Positions 44,859-54,327 are shown, numbered from the stretch's first letter. The stretch: DNA of 64,000 nucleotides from Hymenobacter taeanensis (GCF_013137895.1 NZ_CP053538.1:3627001-3691000); one strand, 5' to 3'. A program made the numbers and translations. Notes: generated by a model not told the origin, from the sequence alone.

Positions 44859-46373
44859 CTACATAAACAGCTTCCGTAGCGCCCACAGGCTCCAGATAAT
44901 TACCATCAGGCCCACGCCCACGAACATCCAGCGCACCGGAATGCGGCCGGCCAGGCGGGCGGCAAAAGGAGCCGCCGCTACGCCGCCCACAATGAGGCCC
45001 AGAATAACCTGCCAGTGCGAAATGCCCAGCGTAGCGAAGAAGGTAACGGCGCTGGCAAACGTCACGAAGAACTCCGTGACGCTCACTGAGCCAATGACAT
45101 ACTGCGGCGTTCGGCCACCGGCAATGAGCGTGCTTGTAACAAGGGGGCCCCAGCCGCCCCCGCCGAAGGAGTCAAGGAAGCCTCCGGCGGCAGCCAACAG
45201 GCCTAGCTTCTTGTGCTTCTTGCGTGGGCCGGGCTTGGAAAAGGCTTTGGAAATAATACGGATACCCAGCAGCAGCAGGTAGGCCGCCAGGAGAGGCTTC
45301 ACGTACCCCGCGTATGTTTCGCCGAACTTCGACAGCAAATAAGCCCCCGTAATGGCCCCAAGTACCCCCGGGATGATGAGGGCTTTGAACAAGCGCTTGT
45401 TCACGTTGCCAAAGCGGTAGTGGTGGTAGCCCGAGGCGCCGCTGGCAAACATTTCGGCGGTGTGAATGCTGGCACTCACGGCTGCGGGGGCAATGTTCAT
45501 GCTCATCAAACTGATGGCCGTTACCACGCCGTAACCCATGCCCAGCAGCCCGTCAATCAGCTGCGCTCCAAACCCAATGGCCACGAAAATGTAGAACATC
45601 TTAGCGTTGGTGGCCACGCCCCATACCTGGTTCCAGGTGATGTAGTAGGAGAGGATGTTGAAGACCAGCAAGCCCGCAAAGGCCAGCAGGGCCCCCGTAG
45701 CCCGGCGCCGCCACTGCGCCGCCGCCGGCGACTCATACGTTGGGCCGCCGGTAAGCTCGGCCGTTACGGCATTCAGCGACTTTACCTTGTGGGCGAAGTC
45801 GCCGCCCACTTTGTCCCGAATCACGGACATGCGCTGGAGCACCTCGTGCAACTCATCGGGGAGGGCGGAGGTCAGCATTTCCCGCAGGCGCTTAGCAATG
45901 GTCGGTGACTTGCCGTTGGTGCTGATGGCTATTTTCAGGTCGCCTTTCTGCACAATAGAGCCCAGGTAAAAGTCGCAGGCAGCGGGCGTGTCGGCCACGT
46001 TGCAGAGCAGGCGCTGGCGGTTAGCATCGGCCTTTATGCGCAGGTTCAGCTCCTTATCGTCGGTGGCCACAAGTACCAGGTCGTGGCCAACGAGGTCGGT
46101 GGTTTGGTAGGCCTGCTCGCGCAGCTGCACGGCCGGGTGCCTCGCCGCCAGCTCCAGGAGCTGATCTGAAAAATACGTGGCTACCACCGTCACGGCCGTG
46201 GCCGGGCTATTAGCAAGGATGGCCGCTAACTTCTCGTGGCCTACGTTGCCGCCGCCCACCAACAAAACGTGCAGCTGCTCCATCTTCAAGAAGATGGGAA
46301 ACAGTCGGTTAGAACCGCTGGCGGCGGGCACTATGTCAGGCACGCTGGGAACGGTAGTTTCGGCTGTGTTCAT
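44859..46373 (-). CDS. Fusion of precorrin-2 dehydrogenase (siroheme synthase N-domain) and TauE/SafE permease
   Basis: A 504-residue two-part protein. Residues about 25-205 are the NAD-dependent precorrin-2 dehydrogenase/ferrochelatase domain of siroheme synthesis (VLLVGGGNVGHEKL at 36-49; ATDD at 103-106 in the place of the catalytic aspartate; GDLKIAISTNGKSPTIAKRL). After a short linker, residues about 222-504 form a TSUP/TauE-SafE permease with about eight transmembrane helices and the family motif FGAQLIDGLLGMGYG. The first half should supply siroheme for CysI; the second may export sulfite or sulfate or import a sulfur anion. The junction shows no frameshift or stop, so the fusion looks real. 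It is the last gene of the sulfate-assimilation string. Confidence 0.9.
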   Translation of the reverse strand: MNTAETTVPSVPDIVPAASGSNRLFPIFLKMEQLHVLLVGGGNVGHEKLAAILANSPATAVTVVATYFSDQLLELAARHPAVQLREQAYQTTDLVGHDLVLVATDDKELNLRIKADANRQRLLCNVADTPAACDFYLGSIVQKGDLKIAISTNGKSPTIAKRLREMLTSALPDELHEVLQRMSVIRDKVGGDFAHKVKSLNAVTAELTGGPTYESPAAAQWRRRATGALLAFAGLLVFNILSYYITWNQVWGVATNAKMFYIFVAIGFGAQLIDGLLGMGYGVVTAISLMSMNIAPAAVSASIHTAEMFASGASGYHHYRFGNVNKRLFKALIIPGVLGAITGAYLLSKFGETYAGYVKPLLAAYLLLLGIRIISKAFSKPGPRKKHKKLGLLAAAGGFLDSFGGGGWGPLVTSTLIAGGRTPQYVIGSVSVTEFFVTFASAVTFFATLGISHWQVILGLIVGGVAAAPFAARLAGRIPVRWMFVGVGLMVIIWSLWALRKLFM

Positions 46374-46484
46374 AGCACGGTAGAGAGGTTGTGAAAGGTA
46401 AAATAGACAAAAGCACTGATTTATTTGTGCTTAAGGCGGAGTTCGGTGGTCAGGATAGTGCGTCAGCTGAGCGCCAGGATAGGC

Positions 46485-48197
46485 CTAGACGTGGAAATTC
46501 AGCCCGTGGGTAGTCGGCTGCACGTAGCCCTGCCGAATGACAAAGTCACCGAACCGCTCCTGCGGCTGGCGGTGTTGGGCGTAGTCTTGGAGCAGGGGCG
46601 TGAGGGTTTCCACAATGCCGTCTTCGTCCAACATCTCCTTGTAGAGCTTGTTCATTCGCTCCCCGTTGAAGCCGGCCCCCAGGTAGAGGTTGTAGCGGCC
46701 CACGGCCCGGCCTACCAGCCCAATCTCGCCCAGGTATGGGCGGGCACAGCCGTTGGGGCAGCCGGTCATCCGAATGATAATATCGTCCTGCAACAGGCCT
46801 AGCTCCGCCAGTACCCCATCGAGGCGGTCAATGAGCTGTGGAATGTAGCGCTCTGCCTCCGCGAAGGCCAGGGAGCAGGTATTGAGGGCCACGCAGGCCA
46901 GCGCCCCCCGGCGCAGGCCCGAGTAGTGGGCCGCCTCCGTCTGGATGCCGTGCGCGGCCAGCGTAGTCTGCACCAACAGCTTGTGCTCAGGAGCCACGTT
47001 GGCCAGAATGAGGTTCTGGTTGCCGGTAAGGCGGAAGTCGCCGGTATGGAAACGGGAAATTTCGCGCAGGGCAGTTTTCAGCTCCTGGCCGGGGCGGTCG
47101 GCAATGCGGCCACCTTCCACAAATAAGGTCAGGTGCTGGGCGCCATCGGGGCCAGTAGTCCAGCCGAAAGCGTCGCCGGAGCTCTTGAACTCGTAGGCGC
47201 GGGCGGGCTCCAGGTCGAAGCCCAGGCGCTGGTTGAGCTCCTGCTTGAACACGTCGAGGCCTACCCGGTCGAGGGTGTATTTGAGGCGCGAGAACTTGCG
47301 GTTTTCGCGGTTGCCCCAGTCGCGCTGAATGGTTACCACCTTCTCGCACACATCCACCACCTTATCGGCGGGCACGTAGCCGATGAGGTCGCCAAGGCGC
47401 GGGTAGGTTTCGGGCATCCCGAAGGTCATGCCCATGCCACCACCAACCGCCACGTTGAAGCCCAGCAGCCGGCCCTGGTCTTCAATGGCAATCAGTCCGA
47501 GGTCGTTGGCGAAGATGTCGGTGTCGTTGTGGGGCGGCACGGCCAGCGCAATCTTGAACTTACGGGGCAGGTAAGTCTTACCATAAATCGGCTCGAAGTC
47601 ACCTTCGCCCTCATTGGGCACGCTGCTGTACTCCGGTTCGCCATCCAGCCACAGCTCCCAGTACGCCGAGGTGCGCGGCGTGAGGTGGGCGCCAATGGCT
47701 TTTGTGATTTCATACACCTCCTCGTGCACCTTGCTTTGGTGCGGGTTGGGGTTAAACATCACGTTGCGGTTCACGTCGCCGCACCCCGAAATGCTGTCCA
47801 ACAGTACGGCATTAAAGCCTTGAATGGTCTTTTTAAGGTTGCGCTTGAGCACGCCATGCAGCTGAAAGGCCTGGCGGGTGGTAAGCTTGAGGGTGCCGTT
47901 GCCGTACTGGTCGGCCAAGGCATCCATCCGTTCCCACTGGGCCGCGGAGGCCACGCCGCCGGGCACGCGCACCCGAATCATGAGGGAGTAAAGGGGCTCC
48001 AGCTTCTGGCGCTTCCGCTCACTGTCCAGGTCGCGGTCGGTTTGCTGGTAGGAGCCGTGGAATTTGATGAGGTGAGTATCGTCGGGGTTGAGGGCACCGG
48101 TGAGCGGTGCCACGATGCTCTCAGCCAAGGTGCCGCGCAGGTAGTTGCTGGCATCCTTGACGTGTTCTACTTCGGAAAGTTTTTGGGTATCAGCCAT
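46485..48197 (-). CDS. cysI: Sulfite reductase hemoprotein (CysI-type)
   Basis: A 570-residue siroheme and 4Fe-4S enzyme that reduces sulfite to sulfide. Two internal repeats are clear (KLTTRQAFQLHGV; DFRLTGNQNLILANV). The cluster ligands are in CVALNTCSLAFAEAER and MTGCPNGCARPYLGEIG, and siroheme-contacting Arg/Lys residues are in GSYQQTDRD and NRENRKFSRLKYTLDRVG. Length matches CysI. The CysJ flavoprotein partner is encoded upstream, with the TonB receptor gene between them. Siroheme comes from the flanking methyltransferase and fusion gene. A small AAGCAC/GTGCTT hairpin lies in the spacer after it. Confidence 0.95.
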   Translation of the reverse strand: MADTQKLSEVEHVKDASNYLRGTLAESIVAPLTGALNPDDTHLIKFHGSYQQTDRDLDSERKRQKLEPLYSLMIRVRVPGGVASAAQWERMDALADQYGNGTLKLTTRQAFQLHGVLKRNLKKTIQGFNAVLLDSISGCGDVNRNVMFNPNPHQSKVHEEVYEITKAIGAHLTPRTSAYWELWLDGEPEYSSVPNEGEGDFEPIYGKTYLPRKFKIALAVPPHNDTDIFANDLGLIAIEDQGRLLGFNVAVGGGMGMTFGMPETYPRLGDLIGYVPADKVVDVCEKVVTIQRDWGNRENRKFSRLKYTLDRVGLDVFKQELNQRLGFDLEPARAYEFKSSGDAFGWTTGPDGAQHLTLFVEGGRIADRPGQELKTALREISRFHTGDFRLTGNQNLILANVAPEHKLLVQTTLAAHGIQTEAAHYSGLRRGALACVALNTCSLAFAEAERYIPQLIDRLDGVLAELGLLQDDIIIRMTGCPNGCARPYLGEIGLVGRAVGRYNLYLGAGFNGERMNKLYKEMLDEDGIVETLTPLLQDYAQHRQPQERFGDFVIRQGYVQPTTHGLNFHV

Positions 48198-48205
48198 GTA
48201 GGTGA

Positions 48206-48314
48206 CCCCACCCCAACCCCTCTCCTCCGGGAGAGGGGGCTTTAGCCTTAGTTAACCAGAAACAAGAGCTCTGGCACTAGAGCCTCTCCCGGAGGGGAGG
48301 GGTTGGGGTGAGGA
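48206..48314. repeat. Inverted repeat with CCCCACCCCAACCCCTCTCC arms
   Basis: The left arm (48206-48240) and right arm (48281-48314) are complementary over about 30 bases (ending GGGGTTGGGGTGAGG), across a 40-base loop. It fills the 122-base spacer between the TonB receptor and cysI. Confidence 0.8.
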
Positions 48315-48319
48315 GTTAG

Positions 48320-51226
48320 TTAGTGTAAAACAGTGTTGTCAAAAGTCAATGCCACGTAGTAGAGGCCCCCGATGGTGGGGCCGGCGGCGTATTGGATGTA
48401 GCGGTTGTTGAGCAGGTTGGCACTGCCCATTTTGAGGGTTGATTTCAGGGTGGGGATGCGCACGTTCACCTGGGCATCAATAGTCTGGTAGGCGGGCACG
48501 CGGCCGTTGGCCAGAGGGCTTTCCCAGTAGAAAGTGCTTTGGTGGCGCCATACCACGTTGAAGCCCACATTGCGCACCACCTCGCGGTTGCCAAACGACA
48601 GGTTAGTGGCCCAATGCGGCGTGTTGAAGCCCGTCACAAAAATGTCGGACTGCTTGTTGGCCGAGAGGGCGTTGTAATTGACGTTGCCGCCGAAGGTGAA
48701 TTTCTCGTAGAAGTTGTAGGTAATGCCCAGCGTAGAGCCGTAGCTGTGGTAGTTGTTGAGGGCGTTGGTATACACGCGGTAGCGGTCCTGGCGGGCACCG
48801 CGGTTGGTGTTGAGGGCTGCCAGCACAGCATCATCAGAGCCCACGGTTACTTGCTGGCCTGCTGCATTCTTGGGCACGCTCACTTCTACCTGGCCTAGGA
48901 AACCGGAGTACACATTGTAGTACGCATCAGCATCAATCGACACGCGGTTATCGAACAGCACACTGCGGTAGCCCACCTCGTAGGCATTAATCTGCTCAGG
49001 CTGCTCCGTGGGCAGGTTACCCACTTTCAGCAAGTAGCAAATTTCGGGGCGCAAGGCAGCCTGCGAAGCCGTGGTACCTGCGTTGGCGGCTACGTAGGCA
49101 TTTACGGCAGCATTGAAAGTGGTGATGGACGCCAGCGTATAAGAGTTGTCGAGGTAGTTCAGGCCTTCGTTCACGCGGGCTAGGCCACCCACGCGGCGCA
49201 CGTTGCCGTTGTTCACAAACGACAGCGCCTCAAACAGAGACGGGAAACGCCAGCCGTTCTGGTACGAAGCCCGGAAGTTGTGCTTGTCGGCCAGCGTATA
49301 TACTGCGGCTACCCGTGGGTTCAGCTTGGGGTCAAACTCCGGGTTATAGTCGGCGCGCAGGGAGACGGTCAGCTTAAGCTTGTTGTTGAGCAGCAGGCGG
49401 GTAGCCTGGGCGAAGCCGCCAACTTTCTTGTAGTATTGGTTGTCGCCGCCGGGCGTGGTGCGCTCCGCAAGTGGCCTACTGAAATCCACGAAGTTGTTGC
49501 CGTCCGGAATCACCTCGTACAGGCGGGCATCAGCGCCAATCACTACATCGGCAAACTTCACGCGCTGCCCGATGTTCCAGATGCCCTCGGTGTGGTAAGT
49601 GCGGCTTTGCTGCGTGAGGGCCGCGCCACCGGGGATGGGGGCGCCCGGCACGTTCACGCCGCTGTCCCAGTTGTTGGTGTGCACAATCTGGTTTTTGAGC
49701 GCATCGAAGGCCGGAGTTCCTGGAATGGCCCGACCAGCATCGGCCACCACGCGGGCCTGCTGCATGGCGGCTGCTAGCCCACTGCCTGCGCTTAGCTGGC
49801 TCTGCAGCTCCGTCCGGAACTTGGTGCCCCAGGCGGCATTGGAGCCGTTTTGCAGATCAAGGTTTAGGGCCAGTGGGTTGAGGTTGTAGGAGTCGCCGGT
49901 ATTCTCGATAAGCATATAGGCGCGGGCCGTAAAATCCTCGCCCTTCAGCTCTATTTTGTGGTTTTGCACCGTTACGCCGTCTAGCTGAATCTTATTACCG
50001 CGCTGGAATACGCCATCCATCAGCCCAAACCGGTAGCCGTAGCTCAGTTCCAGCTTTTCCGTGAGCTTGTAGTGCAGACTGGCATCGGCCTTGATGTTGC
50101 GCACGATGGGGTTTACCAAATCACGCTCGTAGTAGCCCGTGCGGCGCACGTTGAACGTCTCGTTGCGGCCGTTATAAGGAATTGTGATGGACACGTTGCC
50201 GGCGTTGTCGTCGCCGTAGCGGTTCCAGAGGTCGGCGGCGGGGTTGTTGGCACCGCTCAGCTCCGAGAAGCGAGGGTTGGCCGAGGCCGCTGTTTGTGGG
50301 TTCTGGTCGGTTTGAGTATTGGCCAGCCAGTCGGTGCCGCGCAGGTAGCTCAGGTTAACTTTGTAGGCCAGTCGCTGTGCCGGGCCCACCACCTGCGCCC
50401 AGCGCACGGCCGTTTCGGTGAGGGCACTCGGGTCGCGGTCTTTGCCATCTACGTGGTTCACGCCTACCTTTTGGTACACGCTCAGACCCTGGTAGCTGAA
50501 AGGGCTTTTGGTAGTGAGGTTGGCCATGCCGTTGATGGCGTTCATGCCATACAGCGCCGACGCCGCACCGGGCGTAATTTCCACGCTGGCAATATCCAGC
50601 TCCGTCGGCCCAATGGCGTTGCCCAGCGGCACGCCCAGGGTGGCGGCCTGCATATCCACACCATCCACGAGCTGCATGAAACGGAAGTTGTTGGGGGTAT
50701 TGAAGCCGCGCGTATTGGGCACTTTAAACGTGAGTGAACTGGTGGTCATCTGCACGCCTTTTACATTTCCAAGGGCATCGTAAAAGCTAGGCGCAGGCGT
50801 TTCTTTGATGGCTCGAATGTCGAGCTTCTCAATAGCCACCGGCGACTTCAGGCGGCTCTCATCTACCCTCGAAGCCGATACCACCACCTCGTTCACCAGC
50901 ACTGCCTTCGACTCCAGCTTCACGGCAATGGGCTGGCTGCCGCTGGCAATTTCCAGCTCCCGTGATTCGTAGCCGATAAAGTTAAACACCAGCGTAAACG
51001 GAAACCGCAGCTTCGCCTGCAGGGCAAACGTGCCATCGGCCTCACTCAGCGTACCCACGGCCCCACCTTTCACGCTGATGCTCACGCCCGGCAGGGGCTG
51101 TTGGTTGGTGTTGTCGCGCACGGTACCGCTAATGGAGATTAAGGGTTCTTGGGCGTTAGCCGACAGGATGCTCACGAACAACAAGAGCAGGAGCAACCAG
51201 AAAGAAGCATAGTACTGCTTCAGCAT
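48320..51226 (-). CDS. TonB-dependent outer-membrane receptor with CarboxypepD_reg-like domain
   Basis: A 968-residue protein from the ATG at 51224-51226 (MLKQYYASFWLLLLLLFVSI, signal peptide ending NAQ). Residues about 30-115 are a carboxypeptidase-regulatory-like domain (ISGTVRDNTNQQPLPGVSIS). The plug domain follows (VVVSASRVDESRLKSPVAIE; SVEITPGAASALYGMNAING), then a large beta-barrel ending in LTFDNTVLH with the outer-membrane C-terminal aromatic pattern altered to His. No SusD partner is present. It sits between cysJ and cysI in the sulfate-assimilation string, so it may import a sulfur-containing compound or metal chelate needed for the pathway; this is inferred from place alone. Confidence 0.9.
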   Translation of the reverse strand: MLKQYYASFWLLLLLLFVSILSANAQEPLISISGTVRDNTNQQPLPGVSISVKGGAVGTLSEADGTFALQAKLRFPFTLVFNFIGYESRELEIASGSQPIAVKLESKAVLVNEVVVSASRVDESRLKSPVAIEKLDIRAIKETPAPSFYDALGNVKGVQMTTSSLTFKVPNTRGFNTPNNFRFMQLVDGVDMQAATLGVPLGNAIGPTELDIASVEITPGAASALYGMNAINGMANLTTKSPFSYQGLSVYQKVGVNHVDGKDRDPSALTETAVRWAQVVGPAQRLAYKVNLSYLRGTDWLANTQTDQNPQTAASANPRFSELSGANNPAADLWNRYGDDNAGNVSITIPYNGRNETFNVRRTGYYERDLVNPIVRNIKADASLHYKLTEKLELSYGYRFGLMDGVFQRGNKIQLDGVTVQNHKIELKGEDFTARAYMLIENTGDSYNLNPLALNLDLQNGSNAAWGTKFRTELQSQLSAGSGLAAAMQQARVVADAGRAIPGTPAFDALKNQIVHTNNWDSGVNVPGAPIPGGAALTQQSRTYHTEGIWNIGQRVKFADVVIGADARLYEVIPDGNNFVDFSRPLAERTTPGGDNQYYKKVGGFAQATRLLLNNKLKLTVSLRADYNPEFDPKLNPRVAAVYTLADKHNFRASYQNGWRFPSLFEALSFVNNGNVRRVGGLARVNEGLNYLDNSYTLASITTFNAAVNAYVAANAGTTASQAALRPEICYLLKVGNLPTEQPEQINAYEVGYRSVLFDNRVSIDADAYYNVYSGFLGQVEVSVPKNAAGQQVTVGSDDAVLAALNTNRGARQDRYRVYTNALNNYHSYGSTLGITYNFYEKFTFGGNVNYNALSANKQSDIFVTGFNTPHWATNLSFGNREVVRNVGFNVVWRHQSTFYWESPLANGRVPAYQTIDAQVNVRIPTLKSTLKMGSANLLNNRYIQYAAGPTIGGLYYVALTFDNTVLH

Positions 51227-51382
51227 ATAGAAGGTGTTTTGGAGTAAAGGATGTGCAGTTGGCGGGGCCGTAGGCCAGTGGATGAGGGCGCAGGAGCCGC
51301 TCAACCGGCGGCTACCAGCAGCAGCAACATCGCTTTATCAGGACACGCATCTAATTGGTATGGAGTAGGTTGGTTAAGGTTC

Positions 51383-51420
51383 GTCACGTCGAGCGGAGTC
51401 GAGACATCTCGCGTGCTGAC
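51383..51420. repeat. REP-like hairpin, family A variant
   Basis: GTCACGTCGAGCGGAGTCGA...GACATCTCGCGTGCTGAC can fold on itself; the GAGCGGAGTCGA core matches the copy at 14911. It lies in the 344-base gap 51227-51570 between cysJ and the TonB receptor, where no gene is credible. Confidence 0.55.
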
Positions 51421-51428
51421 GGCGGAGT

Positions 51429-51453
51429 GTAGAGGCGCAATATTTTGCGACTC
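51429..51453. repeat. Short palindrome, family of 6823-6847
   Basis: GTAGAGGCGCAATATTTTGC...GACTC repeats the AATATT-centred palindrome in inverted orientation, directly after a family A element. Confidence 0.6.
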
Positions 51454-51523
51454 GTCATTGCTGATGTTGTTTAGTCTGCATCATTTTAGACCAGTCATTC
51501 TGCAGTGGGTCGTTCAACTACGA

Positions 51524-51550
51524 GACACAAAATGTTGCGTCTCTACAGTG
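51524..51550. repeat. Short palindrome, family of 6823-6847
   Basis: GAGACACAAAATGTTGCGTC...TCTACAG is a second copy in the same gap, in the same orientation as the copy at 6823. It ends 20 bases before the cysJ stop. Confidence 0.6.
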
Positions 51551-51570
51551 TTTAATGGCCTTTTAGTAGC

Positions 51571-53412
51571 CTAGTACACGTCTTCCAAAAAGCGGCGCGA
51601 CTTCTTCAGCTTCTTTAGGTACTCAGCGGCATACTCTTCGCCTAGGCCACTTTCCTGCCCGATGACGGTGAGCAGAGCGCGCTGCACATCGGCGGCCATG
51701 CGGGTTTTGTCACCGCATACGTAGAAGTAGGCGCCGTTTTCGAGCTGGTCGTAGAGGCGGCGGCCCTGCTCCAGCAGGCGGTGCTGGATGTATACTTTCT
51801 GCTCCTGGTCGCGGGAGAAAGCCACGTCGAGGCGGTCCAGCGTGCCTTTTTTCAGGTGCTGCTGCCACTCCGTCTGATACAGGAAGTCGGTGGTGAAGTG
51901 GGGGTTGCCGAACACCAGCCAGTTGCGGCCCGCTGCTCCCGTTTCGGCCCGCTCTTCCACGAAAGCCCGGAACGGAGCTACGCCCGTGCCGGCGCCCACC
52001 ATGATGATATCGGTGGCGCCATCCTGGGGCAGCTTGAAGTACTCGTTGCGGTCAACCCACACGCGGGCGGTGTCGCCCAGGTTGAGGTGGTCGGCCTGGT
52101 ACACCGAGCAAGCGCCGTGCTTGTCGCGGCCGTAGGCCTGGTACCGCACGGCGCCCACGGTTAGGTGCACTTCCTCAGGGTGGGCAAGCAAGCTACTGGC
52201 AATGGAGTACGCGCGGGCGGGCAGGGGCCGGAGCACCGCCGCCAACTGCTGCCCTGAAAGCTCCACCGGAAACTCGGTGAGCAGGTCCGCCACATCGCGG
52301 CCGTAGAGGTAGGCTGGCAGTTGCGCTTTATCAGCCAGAATTTCGCGCAAACGGCCATGCTGCGGAGCCAGGGCGGCGTAGCGCTCCAGCACGTCGCGCG
52401 TCACTACGGATAATTCCAGATGCTCGGTCAGGACGCTGGTCAGGTCCAGCTCGGTGCTTTCCAGGCGCACGGGGGCGCTGGCGTTCAGGTGAGCAGCCTG
52501 CAACACTTCCTCCACCAGGGCGGGGCGGTTCGTGGGCTGCACCATCAGGGCGTCGCCGGCTTCGTACTGAATGCCGGAGCCTTCCAGCGAAAATTCCAGG
52601 TGGTAGGTTTCCTTCGTGGAGCCGCGGCCATTGAGCTGGATTTTCTCCAGCAACGGCGCCTGAAATGGGTTACGGCTAGTGTAGGCCACCGCAGCCGGTG
52701 CGGTTAGGCCACCCGGCAGCACCCCAGACAGCGCCGCCGGCGCGGCGGCTACTGCTACCGGCGCTGGTGCTGCTGAGGCCGACTTTGCTAGAACTTCCAG
52801 TACCTGGGCGGCCCACTTGCGGGTTTCGTCCTCAAACTCCACGTCGCAGTCTACGCGCTCCAGCAGGCGCTTACCACCCAGCTCAGCCAGGCGCTGGTCG
52901 AACTCAAAGCCGGTCTGGCAGAACTGCAGGTAGCTTTTATCACCGAGCGCCAGGACGGCGTACTGCAGCTCCGGCAGCTTGGGGGCCCGGGCGCTCAGCA
53001 GAAACTGATGCAGCTCCTCGGCCGCAATGGGTGGGTCGCCTTCGCCCTGGGTGCTCACTACCACCAGCAGTTGCTGCTCGGTTTTAAGATCCCTAGTGGG
53101 GTAGTCGTTCATGTCGCGCACCGTGGCGGTCAGGCCTTTCTGGCGCGCTATTTCCGCCGTAATGGTTGCGGCCTTCTTGCTATTGCCGGTCTGGGAGCCG
53201 TACAGAATAGTAAGCTGAGCCGGGCCAGCCGGAGCGGTGGCGGCAACTGCCGCGCCCGGCTGAGTGGCCGGCGCCGGCTGACCCGCCGCGGCCCGCCCGT
53301 AGAGGTAGCCGCTCAGCCAGAGCAGCTGCTGCTCGGTAAGCCCGGCCGTCAGCTGCTGAAGTGTGGCCTCATCGAAGCCAATGGGAAGAATAGGGGAAGG
53401 AGCAGTGGTCAT
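51571..53412 (-). CDS. cysJ: Sulfite reductase (NADPH) flavoprotein subunit
   Basis: A 613-residue diflavin reductase that passes electrons from NADPH through FAD and FMN to CysI. The flavodoxin domain is at about residues 70-205 (LTILYGSQTGNSKKAATITA; VSTQGEGDPP). A variable Ala-rich linker follows. The FAD part has RAYSIASSLLAHPEEVHLTV and GACSVYQADHL, and the NADPH part has MVGAGTGVAPFRAFVEERA and FYVCGDKTRMAADVQ, ending in an aromatic tyrosine (DVY). Length and order match CysJ. It is 36 bases downstream of the uroporphyrinogen methyltransferase gene. Confidence 0.95.
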   Translation of the reverse strand: MTTAPSPILPIGFDEATLQQLTAGLTEQQLLWLSGYLYGRAAAGQPAPATQPGAAVAATAPAGPAQLTILYGSQTGNSKKAATITAEIARQKGLTATVRDMNDYPTRDLKTEQQLLVVVSTQGEGDPPIAAEELHQFLLSARAPKLPELQYAVLALGDKSYLQFCQTGFEFDQRLAELGGKRLLERVDCDVEFEDETRKWAAQVLEVLAKSASAAPAPVAVAAAPAALSGVLPGGLTAPAAVAYTSRNPFQAPLLEKIQLNGRGSTKETYHLEFSLEGSGIQYEAGDALMVQPTNRPALVEEVLQAAHLNASAPVRLESTELDLTSVLTEHLELSVVTRDVLERYAALAPQHGRLREILADKAQLPAYLYGRDVADLLTEFPVELSGQQLAAVLRPLPARAYSIASSLLAHPEEVHLTVGAVRYQAYGRDKHGACSVYQADHLNLGDTARVWVDRNEYFKLPQDGATDIIMVGAGTGVAPFRAFVEERAETGAAGRNWLVFGNPHFTTDFLYQTEWQQHLKKGTLDRLDVAFSRDQEQKVYIQHRLLEQGRRLYDQLENGAYFYVCGDKTRMAADVQRALLTVIGQESGLGEEYAAEYLKKLKKSRRFLEDVY

Positions 53413-53448
53413 GGAACAGGAAAAAGCGGCGCGACGAGCGCAAAAAGG

Positions 53449-54246
53449 TTAGGCAACTTCGGCGTAGGCCGGCAGCAGAGCGAAAACATCGGTTGGCAGT
53501 GTCCCCGTCAGGTTTTCAGCAGTGGCTAAGCGGGTCACTTCGCCTACCAGAATAATGGCCGGCGCCCCAATACCAGCCTGCTTGGCCAGGGCTGGCAACT
53601 GGGCTACCGGGCCAGCCACGAAGCGAGCCGTAGGCAGGGTGCCGTTTTGCACAATAGCCGCCGGCGTATCGGCTTGGCCGTGTTGAGTATAGAGGGCTAC
53701 AATGCGGTTCAGCTCCCCCAGGCCCATCAGAATGACGGTGGTAGAGCGGGAGCGGGCGGCCTCGGCTACGCTTGCGGACAGCTCACCGGTGGCAGTAGTG
53801 GCTGTAATCACCCGGAAGCCTTCACTAGCGCCGCGGTGTGTTACGGGAATGCCCACGCTGCCTGCTGCTGCCACGGCGCTACTAATACCGGGCACGTAAT
53901 CAGTGGCTAGGCCATGCTGCTCAGCGTAGAGCATTTCTTCGCGGCCGCGGCCAAACACAAACGGGTCGCCGCCCTTCAAGCGCACTACATGTCCGTATTG
54001 ATGAGCATATTCCACAATCAGGGCGTTGATTTCTTCCTGACTGTAGCTGCGGAGGCCCCGGCGCTTGCCCACGAAAATGGTGAGGGCATCGGGGCGGGCG
54101 TGCTGCAGCAAATCGTTGTTAGCCAGCGCGTCGTAGAGGATTACATCGGCCTCACCCAGCACCCGCGCCCCCTTAAGCGTGAGCAGCTCCGGGTCGCCGG
54201 GGCCGGCGCCAAGCACTGTAAGATGGGGTGTTTTGGTGGTTGACAT
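53449..54246 (-). CDS. cobA: Uroporphyrinogen-III C-methyltransferase
   Basis: A 265-residue SAM-dependent enzyme that makes precorrin-2, the first step to siroheme. Motifs: LTVLGAGPGDPELLTLKG, VGKRRG, VRLKGGDPFVFGRG and PGISSAVAAAGSVGIPVTHRG. It is the single-domain SUMT form, not the three-part CysG; the dehydrogenase/chelatase step is supplied by the fusion gene at the end of the same string. Because the methyl donor is SAM, the gene is placed in a SAM-sensing transcript together with a SAM user. The spacer before it holds a 24-bp inverted repeat. Confidence 0.94.
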   Translation of the reverse strand: MSTTKTPHLTVLGAGPGDPELLTLKGARVLGEADVILYDALANNDLLQHARPDALTIFVGKRRGLRSYSQEEINALIVEYAHQYGHVVRLKGGDPFVFGRGREEMLYAEQHGLATDYVPGISSAVAAAGSVGIPVTHRGASEGFRVITATTATGELSASVAEAARSRSTTVILMGLGELNRIVALYTQHGQADTPAAIVQNGTLPTARFVAGPVAQLPALAKQAGIGAPAIILVGEVTRLATAENLTGTLPTDVFALLPAYAEVA

Positions 54247-54260
54247 AGAAGGTAGAGCTG

Positions 54261-54327
54261 AGATGTGAGAGCTTAGAACGGAGAGGATATAGGCCTGGAA
54301 AGACTCTCCGTTCTAAGCTCTCACGTC
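54261..54327. repeat. Inverted repeat between cysN and the methyltransferase gene
   Basis: GTGAGAGCTTAGAACGGAGAG (ends at 54285) pairs with CTCTCCGTTCTAAGCTCTCAC (from 54304), a 21-bp perfect stem with an 18-base loop holding TAGGCC. It nearly fills the 87-base spacer and ends seven bases before the cysN stop. Confidence 0.8.

Noticed and set aside
47133-48245. 370-codon plus-strand open frame opposite cysI
   Set aside because: Antisense shadow in GC-rich DNA; the minus strand encodes an intact CysI with all ligands, and the shadow protein has low-complexity Val/Ala/Gly composition.
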